DNA of 55,959 nt from contig CADCPN010000060.1 in assembly GCA_902803375.1 (NCBI GenBank), positions 1 to 55,959 of the forward strand. The letters are read 5' to 3'. Made by a program: the position numbers and the translations under genes. The number at the start of each line of letters is the position of its first letter. Within the stretch, counting starts at the first letter, position 1. This DNA comes from an uncultured Erysipelotrichaceae bacterium. GTDB lineage: Bacteria; Bacillota_I; Bacilli_A; RFN20; CAG-826. The notes below the pieces were generated by a model that saw only the letters and a list, made by a program, of their open reading frames with translations, had not been told where the DNA came from and searched no databases. Positions 17,124-25,700 of this stretch are shown here, piece after piece.

Positions 17124-17150
17124 CTCCAGGGCAAAACCTGGAGTTTTTTT
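17124..17150 (+). terminator. Intrinsic terminator
   Basis: CTCCAGG / CCTGGAG 7-bp stem, 6-nt loop, then seven T, 6 nt after the reductase stop codon. The stretch from here to 17281 shows no gene or named element. Confidence 0.92.
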
Positions 17151-17278
17151 GCATGAACGATTGCAATTGCCATGGAAAAACCATGAAGAGCTACGATGCT
17201 GCGTCTAATTGAAGAAAGAATAGAACTCTTATCGTCACGGCGAAGACGTTATCTAGGCTACTCTCCCTATTATCGGAG

Positions 17279-17308
17279 AAAAAGAAAAGCCGGACTCAAG
17301 CGTCCGGC
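17279..17308 (-). terminator. Intrinsic terminator of the 51-residue gene
   Basis: GCCGGAC (17289-17295) and GTCCGGC (17302-17308) form a 7-bp stem; on the minus strand TTTTCTTTTT follows directly. It lies 27 nt beyond the small gene's stop codon. Confidence 0.85.
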
Positions 17309-17335
17309 ATTCTTTCGACTACGATTCTTGTCTTT

Positions 17336-17491
17336 TCAGTAAAGATAAGAATATCCAGAAGACTCAGTGTCTTCGTTATTCAAAGAGGACTCAGTCAATT
17401 CCTTGTCCTCGTAGTCTTGCTCATCGTGGAAGATCGCGCCCATAGCGGCGATTTCTTCCAGCTTCTTCGCATAAGATTCCATTGCGCTCAT
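17336..17491 (-). CDS. Small acidic protein (51 residues)
   Basis: An ATG at 17491 with a consensus GGGAGG 7 nt upstream opens 51 codons ending in TGA, then a strong terminator. The peptide has an amphipathic N-terminal helix (MSAMESYAKKLEEIAAMGA), a Glu/Asp/Ser/Thr-rich middle and an aromatic tail SSGYSYLY. It has no signal peptide or membrane helix. Good ribosome site, terminator and a 250-bp upstream region full of operator-like repeats argue that it is real. Function unknown; a ribosomally made peptide precursor is conceivable, but no modifying enzyme is near. Confidence 0.7.
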   Translation of the reverse strand: MSAMESYAKKLEEIAAMGAIFHDEQDYEDKELTESSLNNEDTESSGYSYLY

Positions 17492-17582
17492 GTTTTATTC
17501 CTCCCTTTTCTATATGCTTTTCGATAATAGCAGTAGCCTTCCTTGAAGCGGTTGCCTCTTGGAACAGCCTTGTTATAAACGT

Positions 17583-17741
17583 ATCGGTAAATCCCCTCAA
17601 TAGGTAAAAATCCTGAAAGCGTTTTCCGAAAACGCTTTCAAGAAAAATGCCTATTCATCGATACTATTCCTTCGGTATATCGGTAATATCCTATCGGTAA
17701 AGCAAGATTTGATATCTTACTTTCATGTTTTCTTTACCGAT
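17583..17741. promoter_or_regulatory. Second cluster of ATCGGTAAA / TTTACCGAT sites
   Basis: ATCGGTAAA at 17583-17591 and 17693-17701, ATCGGTAAT at 17679-17687, and TTTACCGAT at 17733-17741. They are the same 9-mer as in the gap at 4613-4697. This cluster lies upstream of the 51-residue gene (minus strand) and downstream of the CDF gene. Confidence 0.55.
17614..17640. promoter_or_regulatory. LacI/CcpA-type palindromic operator
   Basis: TGAAAGCGTTTT (17614-17625) and AAAACGCTTTCA (17629-17640) are perfect inverted repeats around CCG. Each arm fits the cre-like pattern TGnAAnCG, so this is a plausible site for a LacI-family protein, about 120 bp upstream of the 51-residue gene. Confidence 0.6.
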
Positions 17742-17765
17742 AAAAAATCCCCTATTTCTAGGGGA
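17742..17765 (-). terminator. Intrinsic terminator of the CDF gene
   Basis: TCCCCTA / TAGGGGA stem with a 4-nt loop; TTTTTT follows on the minus strand. It begins 9 nt after the CDF stop codon. Confidence 0.9.
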
Positions 17766-17773
17766 GACTTTGG

Positions 17774-18922
17774 TTATTCTTGCTCCTCGGAGAAGTCTCT
17801 ATCCAAAACGGCGAAGAAGTTGATCTCTGGATATTTTTCCTTCAGCTTAGCCGTGATGGCCTTAATCTTGGAGGCGGGGTCTTTCTCTTCATAGGAGAAG
17901 ATGACGTCGAAGGTTACGGTCGAGGTCTCTTCATCCAGATAATAGCCGTGCATCTGGATGATGTGAGGCTCGGCGTAGACGAGCTTCGCCAGGTCTTCTT
18001 TGATGGCTTTGGCTTTGGGGCAACTTTCGTTAGATGCATAGATGCCAAGCGTCAAGAGGAAGCGGTATTTCTTATAGGCCTCAGCCTGGATGGTCCTAGT
18101 GAGCTTATGGATTTCCTTTGCGGTCATATTGTCGTCTAGCTCCATATGGGCGGAGGCGATGACCCTATCGACGCCATAGGAGTTAAGGATGAGGTCATAG
18201 ACGCCTTTAACTTCCTTATGGCTGAGAATGAGCTTTTTTAAGCCATCCACGGTATCCTTATCGACCCTTTCCCCGATGATGGAGCTTAGGCTTTCCTTAA
18301 GGGCTTTGAAGCCTGAATAGAGGATGAAGCAGCCAATCGCGCAGCCTAGGTATCCTTCGACATAGACATTGGCATACTTCCCAATTAGCGCACCGATAAG
18401 GGTGGAAAGAGAGAGGACGCTATCCATAAGGGCGTCCGTGCCGGAGTTGGACAAGGCTTCGCTTTTGACCTGCTTTCCCCTTATCTTGAAGAAGAGGCCT
18501 AGCGTTATCTTCACTGCTATCGCAGCAGCGATGATGAGAAACGCGGTTAGGTCATAGCTAGCCATCTCGCCTTCTTGGAAATAGGCGATGATGGATTTCA
18601 CCGATTCGACGATCGCGGTCCCGCCAGCCAGCAATATAAGCACGGCGATCATCATCGCGCTAAGATACTCAACTCTGCCATAGCCGAAGGGATGCTTCTT
18701 GTCTGGCTTTTTATTGGAGAGCTTGGCTCCGATGATCGTGAGCAGGCTAGATAAGGCATCGGTGAGGTTATTGACCGCATCGACGATGATCGAGATGGAT
18801 CCGGCGAGGATGCCAACGAATACCTTGAAGGCGACAAGAAGGGCGTTGCCTCCTATGCCGATGGAAGAGGTTAGCACGATGGCCTTCTCCCTTTTCCTGC
18901 TTAGCATTTCCTTATCTTCCAT
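17774..18922 (-). CDS. Cation diffusion facilitator metal exporter
   Basis: 382 residues. Six transmembrane helices in the first 215 residues with the family's metal-site motifs: SIIVDAVNNLTDALSS in helix 2 and the HPFGYGRVEYLSAM region in helix 3, then a partner site at SGTDALMDSVLS in helix 5. The C-terminus (about 220-382) holds a cytosolic ferredoxin-like domain, extended by an extra segment of about 80 residues as in the longer Fe/Mn/Zn exporters. It expels divalent metal in exchange for protons. AGGAG precedes the ATG. Monocistronic. Confidence 0.92.
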   Translation of the reverse strand: MEDKEMLSRKREKAIVLTSSIGIGGNALLVAFKVFVGILAGSISIIVDAVNNLTDALSSLLTIIGAKLSNKKPDKKHPFGYGRVEYLSAMMIAVLILLAGGTAIVESVKSIIAYFQEGEMASYDLTAFLIIAAAIAVKITLGLFFKIRGKQVKSEALSNSGTDALMDSVLSLSTLIGALIGKYANVYVEGYLGCAIGCFILYSGFKALKESLSSIIGERVDKDTVDGLKKLILSHKEVKGVYDLILNSYGVDRVIASAHMELDDNMTAKEIHKLTRTIQAEAYKKYRFLLTLGIYASNESCPKAKAIKEDLAKLVYAEPHIIQMHGYYLDEETSTVTFDVIFSYEEKDPASKIKAITAKLKEKYPEINFFAVLDRDFSEEQE

Positions 18923-19013
18923 ACATAAGCTCCTATAAAAGACGGACGTATTATAAAAGAGGAAAAGAGGAAGGGTTAGCTAGTAGCCTGCCTTTATTGC
19001 TTTGTTAATGGTA

Positions 19014-19054
19014 AAGAAAAAGAAAGCACCTCCTGCCGAATAACAAGGAGGTGC
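19014..19054 (-). terminator. Intrinsic terminator of the eight-gene c-di-GMP operon
   Basis: GCACCTCCT (19026-19034) and AGGAGGTGC (19046-19054) form a 9-bp stem; on the minus strand TTTCTTTTTCTTT follows. It starts 15 nt past the last gene's stop codon. No comparable terminator was seen between the eight genes upstream. Confidence 0.85.
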
Positions 19055-19068
19055 ATCTATTTTTGCTC

Positions 19069-22000
19069 TTACCGCTGATAAGAGAGGAAGGACATGAAGT
19101 TTTGGATCGTCATATTCTCGCCATATAGGCTGCCCTGGAGGTATTTGATGCCGACGTTGGTCGCGTATTTGGCTTCCTCTTCGCTAGAGATGCCATTGGC
19201 GGCGCCAAGAAGCTTAAGCTCCTGCAGCTCGCCAACGAGCTTGATGTAGGAGAGGGAGTCGGATTCGTTGGAAGTGGCGTCTTGAATCAAGCCAGAGGTG
19301 GTCTTGACGTAGGTGAGGCCAAGGTTCTTGAATCTGCTGAGGGGGCAGATGCCCATGGAGTAGCTTCTGACGCACCAATAAATGCCTAGGTCCTTCAAGG
19401 AAGGAAGCAGCTTCTCCAGCATCTCGGCATTCTCATTGGCGAACTCCGCGCTCATCGTTAGGGCAAGAGTTCCCGAAGGAATCTTGCTTTCTTCGATGAT
19501 GGAGCGAAGCTTGCTTGGGAAGTCATGGTCTAGATAGGTGAAGCCAGAGATATCAAGGGCAAGCGAATGGATGTTGAAATCGCGCAGCAGGCTATCCCTA
19601 TTTTCCTTATAGAAGGCAGCGACCTCGCGCAGGCCGATGTAGTCGATGGCCGCAGATAATCCCTGAGCCTCGGCAACGCGGTGCCACTCCGCCGTATGGA
19701 TCTTCTGGTGGCCCTCCCCTTCATAGGCGATGCGGAACTCAATGAAGGCAGGCTTCTTGGTCGCGCTATCGATGATCGGGGTGAGATGGAGGGTGCTTCT
19801 TCCGGTTTTGACGCTATCGGCGAGAAGATCGGCGATATAGTCGTCGCGGAAGGCGCATCTGGCCCTGGTGCGGCCGACTTCGACGAGCCTGCCCTGCCCC
19901 AAACTCGCGCTGCGCTCAAGCTCGGTCTTGATGAGGGAGATCGCCTCGAAGGAAGTGGGTGCTTCGTTTGGATAGGCGATGGCGCTATAGGAGTAGCGGG
20001 GCGAAAAGGCTTCGTTGCCGGCGTAAAGCGGGCCTTGAATCTGCTCAGCGACTTCTTCGACCGCGGTATATAGCTCGGTCTTGGAGGTGAAGCCAGTGAG
20101 CTTCAGAACAAGGGTCAAGCCATCGTAACGGTAGATGAGGTCATCATATCCCGCGCCTTGGATCGCTTTGACGATGCTCGTCATCATCGCGTTGGCGGAG
20201 AGAGAGGAGGAACGCTCAACGATCTCGTCTTTGTTAATTAGGCGGATAGAGAGCAAGTAGCCTTTGCCGTTAGCCTTGATCTCATGGGAGAGGTCGATGG
20301 ACAAAGCCTTAGAGTTGCGGATAAGGAGATTTTTATCGATAAGGGAGCTAGAGAGCTCGCTAGAAGCGGTCTCCTGCTCAAGGAGGATGGTGGTGAAGCC
20401 TTCGATGTCCGCGTTCTCGCCAAGCGAGGAAATCGTGGATTCCTTCATGGAGAGAGAAGGGATGACGCGCTTGCTGACGCCATGGGTAAGCGGGCACCAT
20501 TGGCAAGGGCTATCTTCCCCATAGATGGCTTTGTGGCAAAGTTGCCCAGGCTGGATGCCCGGCATCTTCTGATGCAACGAATCGGAGATGCGGGTGAGAC
20601 GGTAGCTTACCCTGTCGATCATGTAGAAGTACTTGCTGGAGTGGGTGGCGAAGGCGTTGAGGACGTTATAATAGGCGCCGCTACGCTCATTGAGGGCTAG
20701 ATGAAGCGTGGAGCTCGCTAGCAGCGGCGCGAATTCATGTAGCTTTTCTCGATGCAGAAGCGGGATCTCAATGCTCTCTTTGCCTAGAAGATAGACGAAG
20801 CCGTATTTGGTGTTCTGCCAGGCGATCGGGGAGATATAGACCGTCTTCATGCCGATGCTAGATAGCGTTCCTAGCATGTTGCGGGGCAAGCTTAGCGGGG
20901 AAGAGCAGACATAAGGGAAGTCCTTGACGCTTGCTTCATAGAAGGGGTCGAGGATGTAGGCGGGAATGCGCTTGCCAAGGCTAGAGAAGCCTTTGACATC
21001 GCCGCTGCGGGATTGCTCCAAGATAAGCTCATAGTCATCGGAGACGTTATGGTAGAGATAGGCGCCGCCGACATCGAAGCCGATCATGCCTTCATATAGG
21101 CGGAAGATTTCGGCGAGGGCTTCGTGGAGTTCCGGCGCGGTTTTGCTCGCCATGATTTTGCCGGTGCAGGCTTCGATGGCGTTAAGCGCGATGATGCGCC
21201 TGGTGTTCTCATTCTGGAGAGAAGGGCTATAGACCTTGCCGTCGCCATAGGAGATATTGACGCCACGGCCTTTATGGAGGGCGCTTTTGGCGGTGGAAAT
21301 CAAGGCGCTAGAAGGGACAAGGGGATAGACGGCTCCGCCGACGCTGCAGCCATAGACGTCCATGCGCGGGGAGTTCTTCTTGGTGATGGCCACCGCGAAG
21401 CTAGAGACGAAAGCCTCGATCTTCGACTGGAGGGAGATCTTATCTTCGATGCGGTAGACATAGCAGAGGTAGGTGCCATCATAATCCTTGCCGATCATCA
21501 CGCCGGGGAAGGAGTTGCGGATAGAGGAATATAGGCGGGAGTTAACCTCGGGTGGGATGGCCTCGGTCTTGCCTTCGGCGCGGATGGCCAAAATGCAGCT
21601 GCGGTAGCTGGGGTTATTCAAAACCTCAGCCGAGAGCATGCTGGCGAATTCATCGACGGTGAGAAGCTCTTTCGTCGGCGAGGACTTCTTGCTCTCTTCC
21701 TCCTCGTTTTTGGCGAGGACTTCATTGAAGTGGCTGACCGCCTCGTTGACGCGGTTCTGCATCAAGCGGATGGCGGCGCTTTTCCAGGCATTGCGCCCAA
21801 GGCGAATTGAGCCAGCGCGGAAGGAGGTGAGCTGATCGGAGATATTCTGCGATACGCTATCGAGTTCCTTCATCGTGCGGCGGTAAAAAAGGAATAGGAG
21901 GGCGGTGATGATGGTGGTGGAGGCGATGAGGAATGCCTGAACCGGATAGATCCAAGTCCAGTCATGGTTGACCCAAAGCAAGACGATGGAGATGGCAAGA

Positions 22001-22134
22001 AGCACGCCCTGCAGAAAGAGGCAAAGGAAGGCAAAGGCGAAGATGATCCTCGACTTCTTTGCTTTGCTTTCTTGCTCGTCTTTCTGGACGCGAGATGGTG
22101 AGGGGCGGAAGAAGAAATTTGCTTTACGTTTCAT
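19069..22134 (-). CDS. Membrane protein with degenerate GGDEF- and EAL-like domains
   Basis: 1021 residues from the ATG at 22134 (TAAGGAGGGAAGAG just upstream); an earlier frame start would overlap the preceding gene. Order: two transmembrane helices (about 29-86), a GGDEF-fold region without the motif (about 150-310), a GAF-like region, a PAS-like region ending in a cysteine motif (CHKAIYGEDSPCQWCPL), a second degenerate GGDEF-like region (YRYDGLTLVLKL), and an EAL-fold C-terminus in which the EAL/LLR and DDFGxG motifs are absent. It cannot be an enzyme of c-di-GMP turnover as read; a c-di-GMP or protein-binding sensor role is likelier. Last gene of the operon. Confidence 0.75.
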   Translation of the reverse strand: MKRKANFFFRPSPSRVQKDEQESKAKKSRIIFAFAFLCLFLQGVLLAISIVLLWVNHDWTWIYPVQAFLIASTTIITALLFLFYRRTMKELDSVSQNISDQLTSFRAGSIRLGRNAWKSAAIRLMQNRVNEAVSHFNEVLAKNEEEESKKSSPTKELLTVDEFASMLSAEVLNNPSYRSCILAIRAEGKTEAIPPEVNSRLYSSIRNSFPGVMIGKDYDGTYLCYVYRIEDKISLQSKIEAFVSSFAVAITKKNSPRMDVYGCSVGGAVYPLVPSSALISTAKSALHKGRGVNISYGDGKVYSPSLQNENTRRIIALNAIEACTGKIMASKTAPELHEALAEIFRLYEGMIGFDVGGAYLYHNVSDDYELILEQSRSGDVKGFSSLGKRIPAYILDPFYEASVKDFPYVCSSPLSLPRNMLGTLSSIGMKTVYISPIAWQNTKYGFVYLLGKESIEIPLLHREKLHEFAPLLASSTLHLALNERSGAYYNVLNAFATHSSKYFYMIDRVSYRLTRISDSLHQKMPGIQPGQLCHKAIYGEDSPCQWCPLTHGVSKRVIPSLSMKESTISSLGENADIEGFTTILLEQETASSELSSSLIDKNLLIRNSKALSIDLSHEIKANGKGYLLSIRLINKDEIVERSSSLSANAMMTSIVKAIQGAGYDDLIYRYDGLTLVLKLTGFTSKTELYTAVEEVAEQIQGPLYAGNEAFSPRYSYSAIAYPNEAPTSFEAISLIKTELERSASLGQGRLVEVGRTRARCAFRDDYIADLLADSVKTGRSTLHLTPIIDSATKKPAFIEFRIAYEGEGHQKIHTAEWHRVAEAQGLSAAIDYIGLREVAAFYKENRDSLLRDFNIHSLALDISGFTYLDHDFPSKLRSIIEESKIPSGTLALTMSAEFANENAEMLEKLLPSLKDLGIYWCVRSYSMGICPLSRFKNLGLTYVKTTSGLIQDATSNESDSLSYIKLVGELQELKLLGAANGISSEEEAKYATNVGIKYLQGSLYGENMTIQNFMSFLSYQR

Positions 22135-22150
22135 ATTCTCTCTTCCCTCC

Positions 22151-22873
22151 TTACATCTTTTCGGAGTTAAGCAGGATGTTAAGGAGGATTCTGCCGATAT
22201 CCGGCATGGCCTCCAAGCCTTTTCTCCGATAGTTGAGCCTTTGCTCGTCGTTGCCTGGCTCATAGGCGATGACCTTTAAGGTCAATAAAGCGGTTGAATT
22301 GACGTGGCAGGCAAGCGCGATGCCGCCGCTGACGGTGTCATAGGCGCTGACCTTGGTGGAACCGGCGAAGTGACGGAGAAGGATGCCATCGAATTCTTCC
22401 TTATCCATATATTCTTTCTCGCCAGAGAGCATGAAGCCTCGCTCGATGTAGTGGCCGCCGCCGACTTCATAGGAAGCGGCTTCGGCTTTGGCGTTGACCT
22501 CGGTCGAGGCGTAGAAGAAGGGCGGCAGTCCCGGGATCTGGCCATATTGGTTTTCTCCGTCCCCAGAGAAATCGACGCCGCTAAGGTAATAGCGGTCAGC
22601 GATGAATAGGTCGCCCTGACGGAGGCTATCCTTCATGGAGGCGCAGTAGCCGACATTGATGACGATATAGGGGTCAAGAAGATGGATGAGCCTATCGGTG
22701 ACCATAGCGCTATATAGGTTATTGGGGCCTACCGCGCAGATACCGATCTGCTCGCTGCCGATGGTTCCCTTATAAAGGATGCGGCCCTCGCTTAGCCTTT
22801 CTTGGCTGGAGATCTCGCAGCGGGAGACGAAGTAGAGGATGGAATCCTCGCTTTCACCTACGAATAGGATCAT
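22151..22873 (-). CDS. MTA/SAH-nucleosidase-like protein without catalytic residues
   Basis: 240 residues, phosphorylase-fold (PNP_UDP_1) family, closest in layout to MTA/SAH nucleosidase: VINVGYCASMKDSLRQGDL matches its INTGSAGGL..GD block and YGQIPGLPP its YGQLPGCP. By hand alignment to E. coli MTAN, Glu12 is Ser, Glu174 (in VEMEAT) is Val and Asp197 (in ISD) is Tyr, so all three catalytic acids are missing. It overlaps the EAL gene by 20 bases and is followed 17 nt later by the degenerate GGDEF/EAL gene. A binding or sensing role for a nucleotide is inferred. Confidence 0.75.
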   Translation of the reverse strand: MILFVGESEDSILYFVSRCEISSQERLSEGRILYKGTIGSEQIGICAVGPNNLYSAMVTDRLIHLLDPYIVINVGYCASMKDSLRQGDLFIADRYYLSGVDFSGDGENQYGQIPGLPPFFYASTEVNAKAEAASYEVGGGHYIERGFMLSGEKEYMDKEEFDGILLRHFAGSTKVSAYDTVSGGIALACHVNSTALLTLKVIAYEPGNDEQRLNYRRKGLEAMPDIGRILLNILLNSEKM

Positions 22874-24443
22874 AAGCTATACGCGCCTCCTTTCGCTTTG
22901 GGCTCTCCTTTTTCTCGAAGGGGTTATCTTCTAGATACGCCTCGAAATGGGCGCGATCGCTTGGCCTGGAGTAGTAGTATCCCTGGATGCTATCTAGGTC
23001 TAGGGAGCGAAGGATGTCGGACTGGTGCTCGGTCTCAACGCCTTCGGCGATGACCTTCATGCCTAAAGCGTGGGCAAGGGAGATGATGGAGAGGACCATC
23101 GCCTTGGATTTGGCATCGACTTCAACGTCATCGACGAAGCTTTTATCGATCTTAAGGACATCGAAGGGGATGTTCTTCAAAGAGGACAAAGAGGAATAGC
23201 CGACGCCGAAGTCATCGATGGAGGTCGCAAAGCCCAAGCCTTTGACCTTGCGGATGATGGAGGAGATGAAGACGGTGTTATTAGCCGCCAAGGATTCGGT
23301 AAGCTCCATATCGATAGAGGTCGGATCGACGTTATGCTTCTTCATCGTATCGGAAAGGAAGGATATGAGGGAGGGGTCGTAGACGGAGCGTCTAGACAAG
23401 TTGACGGAGATGACGACTTTGCGGCGCTTCTCCTTGTTCCATTTCTCGATGTCCGCGCAGACGTGCTCGAATACGTAGTGGTCGATTTCGACGATCTTGC
23501 CGGAGTTCTCGCAATAGGGGATGAAGACGGCGGGCGGGAGAAGGCCGCGCTTAGGATGCTTCCAGCGGATAAGGGCTTCTGCGCCATAGAAGGCGTTCTT
23601 CTTGAGGCTATATTTTGCCTGGTAATAGATGACGAGCTCTTCGTTAGCGAGGGCTCTGGTGATCTCGGAGTCAAGCTCCTTCATGCGTGCGTTTTCCGCA
23701 AGCATAGATTGATCGTAGACAAGCAGGTCGCAAGAGATGCGGCTAGAGGCGTTATGCCAAAGGGCAAAGATGGTCTTTTCTAGCGCATCCGAGGGCTTTT
23801 CCTTGGCCTCGATCGGGTGAGCGCTAAGAAGGAAGGCGACATAGGGGATGTCGTCTCGCCTTTCGATGCTCTCGGTGAGGGTGAAGGCGAACTTTCTGAA
23901 GGAGTCTAGCTGATCATCGACGTTGCTCGCGTTGAAGTAGAGGATGTAGTTGTTGTTATGGTCGATGAAGAGGTGGAAGGTCGGGTCAAGGCCAAAAGCG
24001 GCCTTGACGCGCTCTAGCAGCAGTTCGTTAACCGAGTAGGTGAAGGCGGTGCCAAGGGAATTAAGGGTACCGCCGGCGTTGGTCTTAACGGCTAGGCCAA
24101 GCAGAAGCGGCACCGTGCCATCTTCGGCTTTCTTCCTTAGCCTATTGAGCTTGCCTAGCAAAGCGGCGTCATCTTCGACATACTGCTCATCGCTCCCGAA
24201 AAGAGAGCGCAGCCACGCCTTGGTTCTGACAAGGTTTGCTCTGGCATTGACCGTGACGGAGATGCCTAGCGACAGCAAAACGGAGCCAAGGTAAGCGAGG
24301 AAGGCAAGGTAGACGGAAGCGGCAGTCGGCAATAGCTTCGCGCCATTAAGAAGATTAACGACGACGAAGATGATGACCCCAAGAAGCGCGGAGGCGCCTA
24401 AAAGAAGGATTGCGAACAATGCTCTTAGTTTCTTTTCGCTCAT
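22854..24443 (-). CDS. EAL-domain c-di-GMP phosphodiesterase
   Basis: 529 residues. Two N-terminal transmembrane helices (about 8-33 and 42-66), a GGDEF-fold region without motif (about 85-235), then a complete EAL domain (about 255-510). Active-site elements are all present: EAL at 289-291 (AEALIRW), NLS at 348-350, ELTES at 380-384, DDFGVGYSSL from 410, KIDKSF at 431-436 and EGVET at 467-471. It should hydrolyse c-di-GMP to pGpG at the membrane. Its own operon is led by a c-di-GMP riboswitch, giving a feedback loop. Start overlaps the signal peptidase stop (ATGA). Confidence 0.92.
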   Translation of the reverse strand: MSEKKLRALFAILLLGASALLGVIIFVVVNLLNGAKLLPTAASVYLAFLAYLGSVLLSLGISVTVNARANLVRTKAWLRSLFGSDEQYVEDDAALLGKLNRLRKKAEDGTVPLLLGLAVKTNAGGTLNSLGTAFTYSVNELLLERVKAAFGLDPTFHLFIDHNNNYILYFNASNVDDQLDSFRKFAFTLTESIERRDDIPYVAFLLSAHPIEAKEKPSDALEKTIFALWHNASSRISCDLLVYDQSMLAENARMKELDSEITRALANEELVIYYQAKYSLKKNAFYGAEALIRWKHPKRGLLPPAVFIPYCENSGKIVEIDHYVFEHVCADIEKWNKEKRRKVVISVNLSRRSVYDPSLISFLSDTMKKHNVDPTSIDMELTESLAANNTVFISSIIRKVKGLGFATSIDDFGVGYSSLSSLKNIPFDVLKIDKSFVDDVEVDAKSKAMVLSIISLAHALGMKVIAEGVETEHQSDILRSLDLDSIQGYYYSRPSDRAHFEAYLEDNPFEKKESPKRKEARIAYDPIRR

Positions 24444-25696
24444 TTGCTTTCTCCTTCCTGCGGGGTTTCCGCTTCGACAAGTGAATTGGCTTTAGCTTCC
24501 GCCTCAGCTTTTGCCTTGGCTTCCGCTCTTTCTTTTAGGATCTCTGCGCGCATCTCCTCTTTTAAGCGCTCCCTTTCTAGCTGCGCCTTGGTTTTCTCCC
24601 TTGGCTTAGTAGAGTCTTCGACTTTGACGCCTGCTTTCTTCTCTTGCTCGATTTGCTTACGAATCTGCTTTCGAAGGGCTTTCTTCAAGCGCTCCTTCTC
24701 TTTTTCCATCTCTTTCTTCATCTCTATCTTGTAGCTAAGCTTCGCGGTGAAGAGGTAGACGGCTTTCTCATCGTTAGGATCGATACCGGATTCCGCTATG
24801 GCCTTATCGATCTCTTCCTGCTCTTCTTTTGCTTCCGATTTAGCTGCCTTCACCGTATCGATGATGGAGCTGACGGCGATGAACAGCAGCGGAAGGAGGA
24901 CGAAGAGAGGATAGACCCAGGTGGCGTGACCGCCAGGGACGGCTGGGGAGACGAAGGAGAGGAAGGTTCCAAATCCTTCCGAGGCGAAGGTGACTTTGCC
25001 GACGACCTTGCTCTCAAGCACGGTTTCGTAATATTCCGGGGCCCAGAAGCCTTCGGATAGCTGCGCGTGGAGGTTATCGCCACGGGTGAGGAACATCCTT
25101 TCGCTGGAAGAGGAGTTTTTGACCGTGATGGCGCTTTTATTGGAGCCGATAGCCTTATAGAGGATGGTTTCGCCCGGTTCGACGATGGCTTTGACGCGGT
25201 GGGTATCAAGGGCGCCAAGCTTATCGTAATAGAAGGTGATGACGTCTCCGACTTTTATTGTCTTGGCATCGGTCTTCTCGATGATGACGCCGCTTCCTGC
25301 GCTGAAGTGGCCGATTTCATAATCATCGGCATTCTCCGCCGCCATTACGCGGTAGCATTCGTCCTTTTCGGAATCGGATACCAACGCAGAGCACTGCCCT
25401 TCGCTGGCCTCAGTATCGATGGCCATGGAGTCGGTCGCGACATAGAGGAAGGACTTTCCGAATACGCTGGGGACGCCATAAGGGGAAGTCTGCATCGAGA
25501 CGATCATGCTGCCCATGACGAAGAGCATGAAGGCGATGATGGCGCCAAGGATGATATCGATGGCCTTGGAGACCTTCTTCCTTCTTTCATCTAGCCTTTT
25601 CTCTTCGATAGGGGTAAGGGCTTTCTTTTGCTTCTTGGCTTTATTCTCTTGCGCGCCCGCGATGGGGGTAACGCCATTTTCTTTGTTTTCGTCCAT
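24440..25696 (-). CDS. SipW-type signal peptidase I with charged cytosolic tail
   Basis: 418 residues. Transmembrane helix at about 45-68, catalytic serine Ser90 in YVATDSM, catalytic histidine His166 in LDTHRVKAI (Ser/His rather than Ser/Lys, the ER/SipW type), RGDNL region, then a second helix at about 262-286. The final 130 residues are a Lys/Glu-rich predicted coiled coil, far beyond the usual length (SipW is about 190). SipW enzymes process TasA-like fibre proteins, and several candidates lie in the same locus. The tail could tether the enzyme to the coiled-coil protein encoded next door. Confidence 0.9.
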   Translation of the reverse strand: MDENKENGVTPIAGAQENKAKKQKKALTPIEEKRLDERRKKVSKAIDIILGAIIAFMLFVMGSMIVSMQTSPYGVPSVFGKSFLYVATDSMAIDTEASEGQCSALVSDSEKDECYRVMAAENADDYEIGHFSAGSGVIIEKTDAKTIKVGDVITFYYDKLGALDTHRVKAIVEPGETILYKAIGSNKSAITVKNSSSSERMFLTRGDNLHAQLSEGFWAPEYYETVLESKVVGKVTFASEGFGTFLSFVSPAVPGGHATWVYPLFVLLPLLFIAVSSIIDTVKAAKSEAKEEQEEIDKAIAESGIDPNDEKAVYLFTAKLSYKIEMKKEMEKEKERLKKALRKQIRKQIEQEKKAGVKVEDSTKPREKTKAQLERERLKEEMRAEILKERAEAKAKAEAEAKANSLVEAETPQEGESK

Positions 25697-25700
25697 AACG

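Noticed and set aside
19530..19919. Second gene antisense or in another frame within the degenerate GGDEF/EAL gene
   Set aside because: Ser/Pro/Arg-rich frame typical of out-of-frame reading; no ribosome site.
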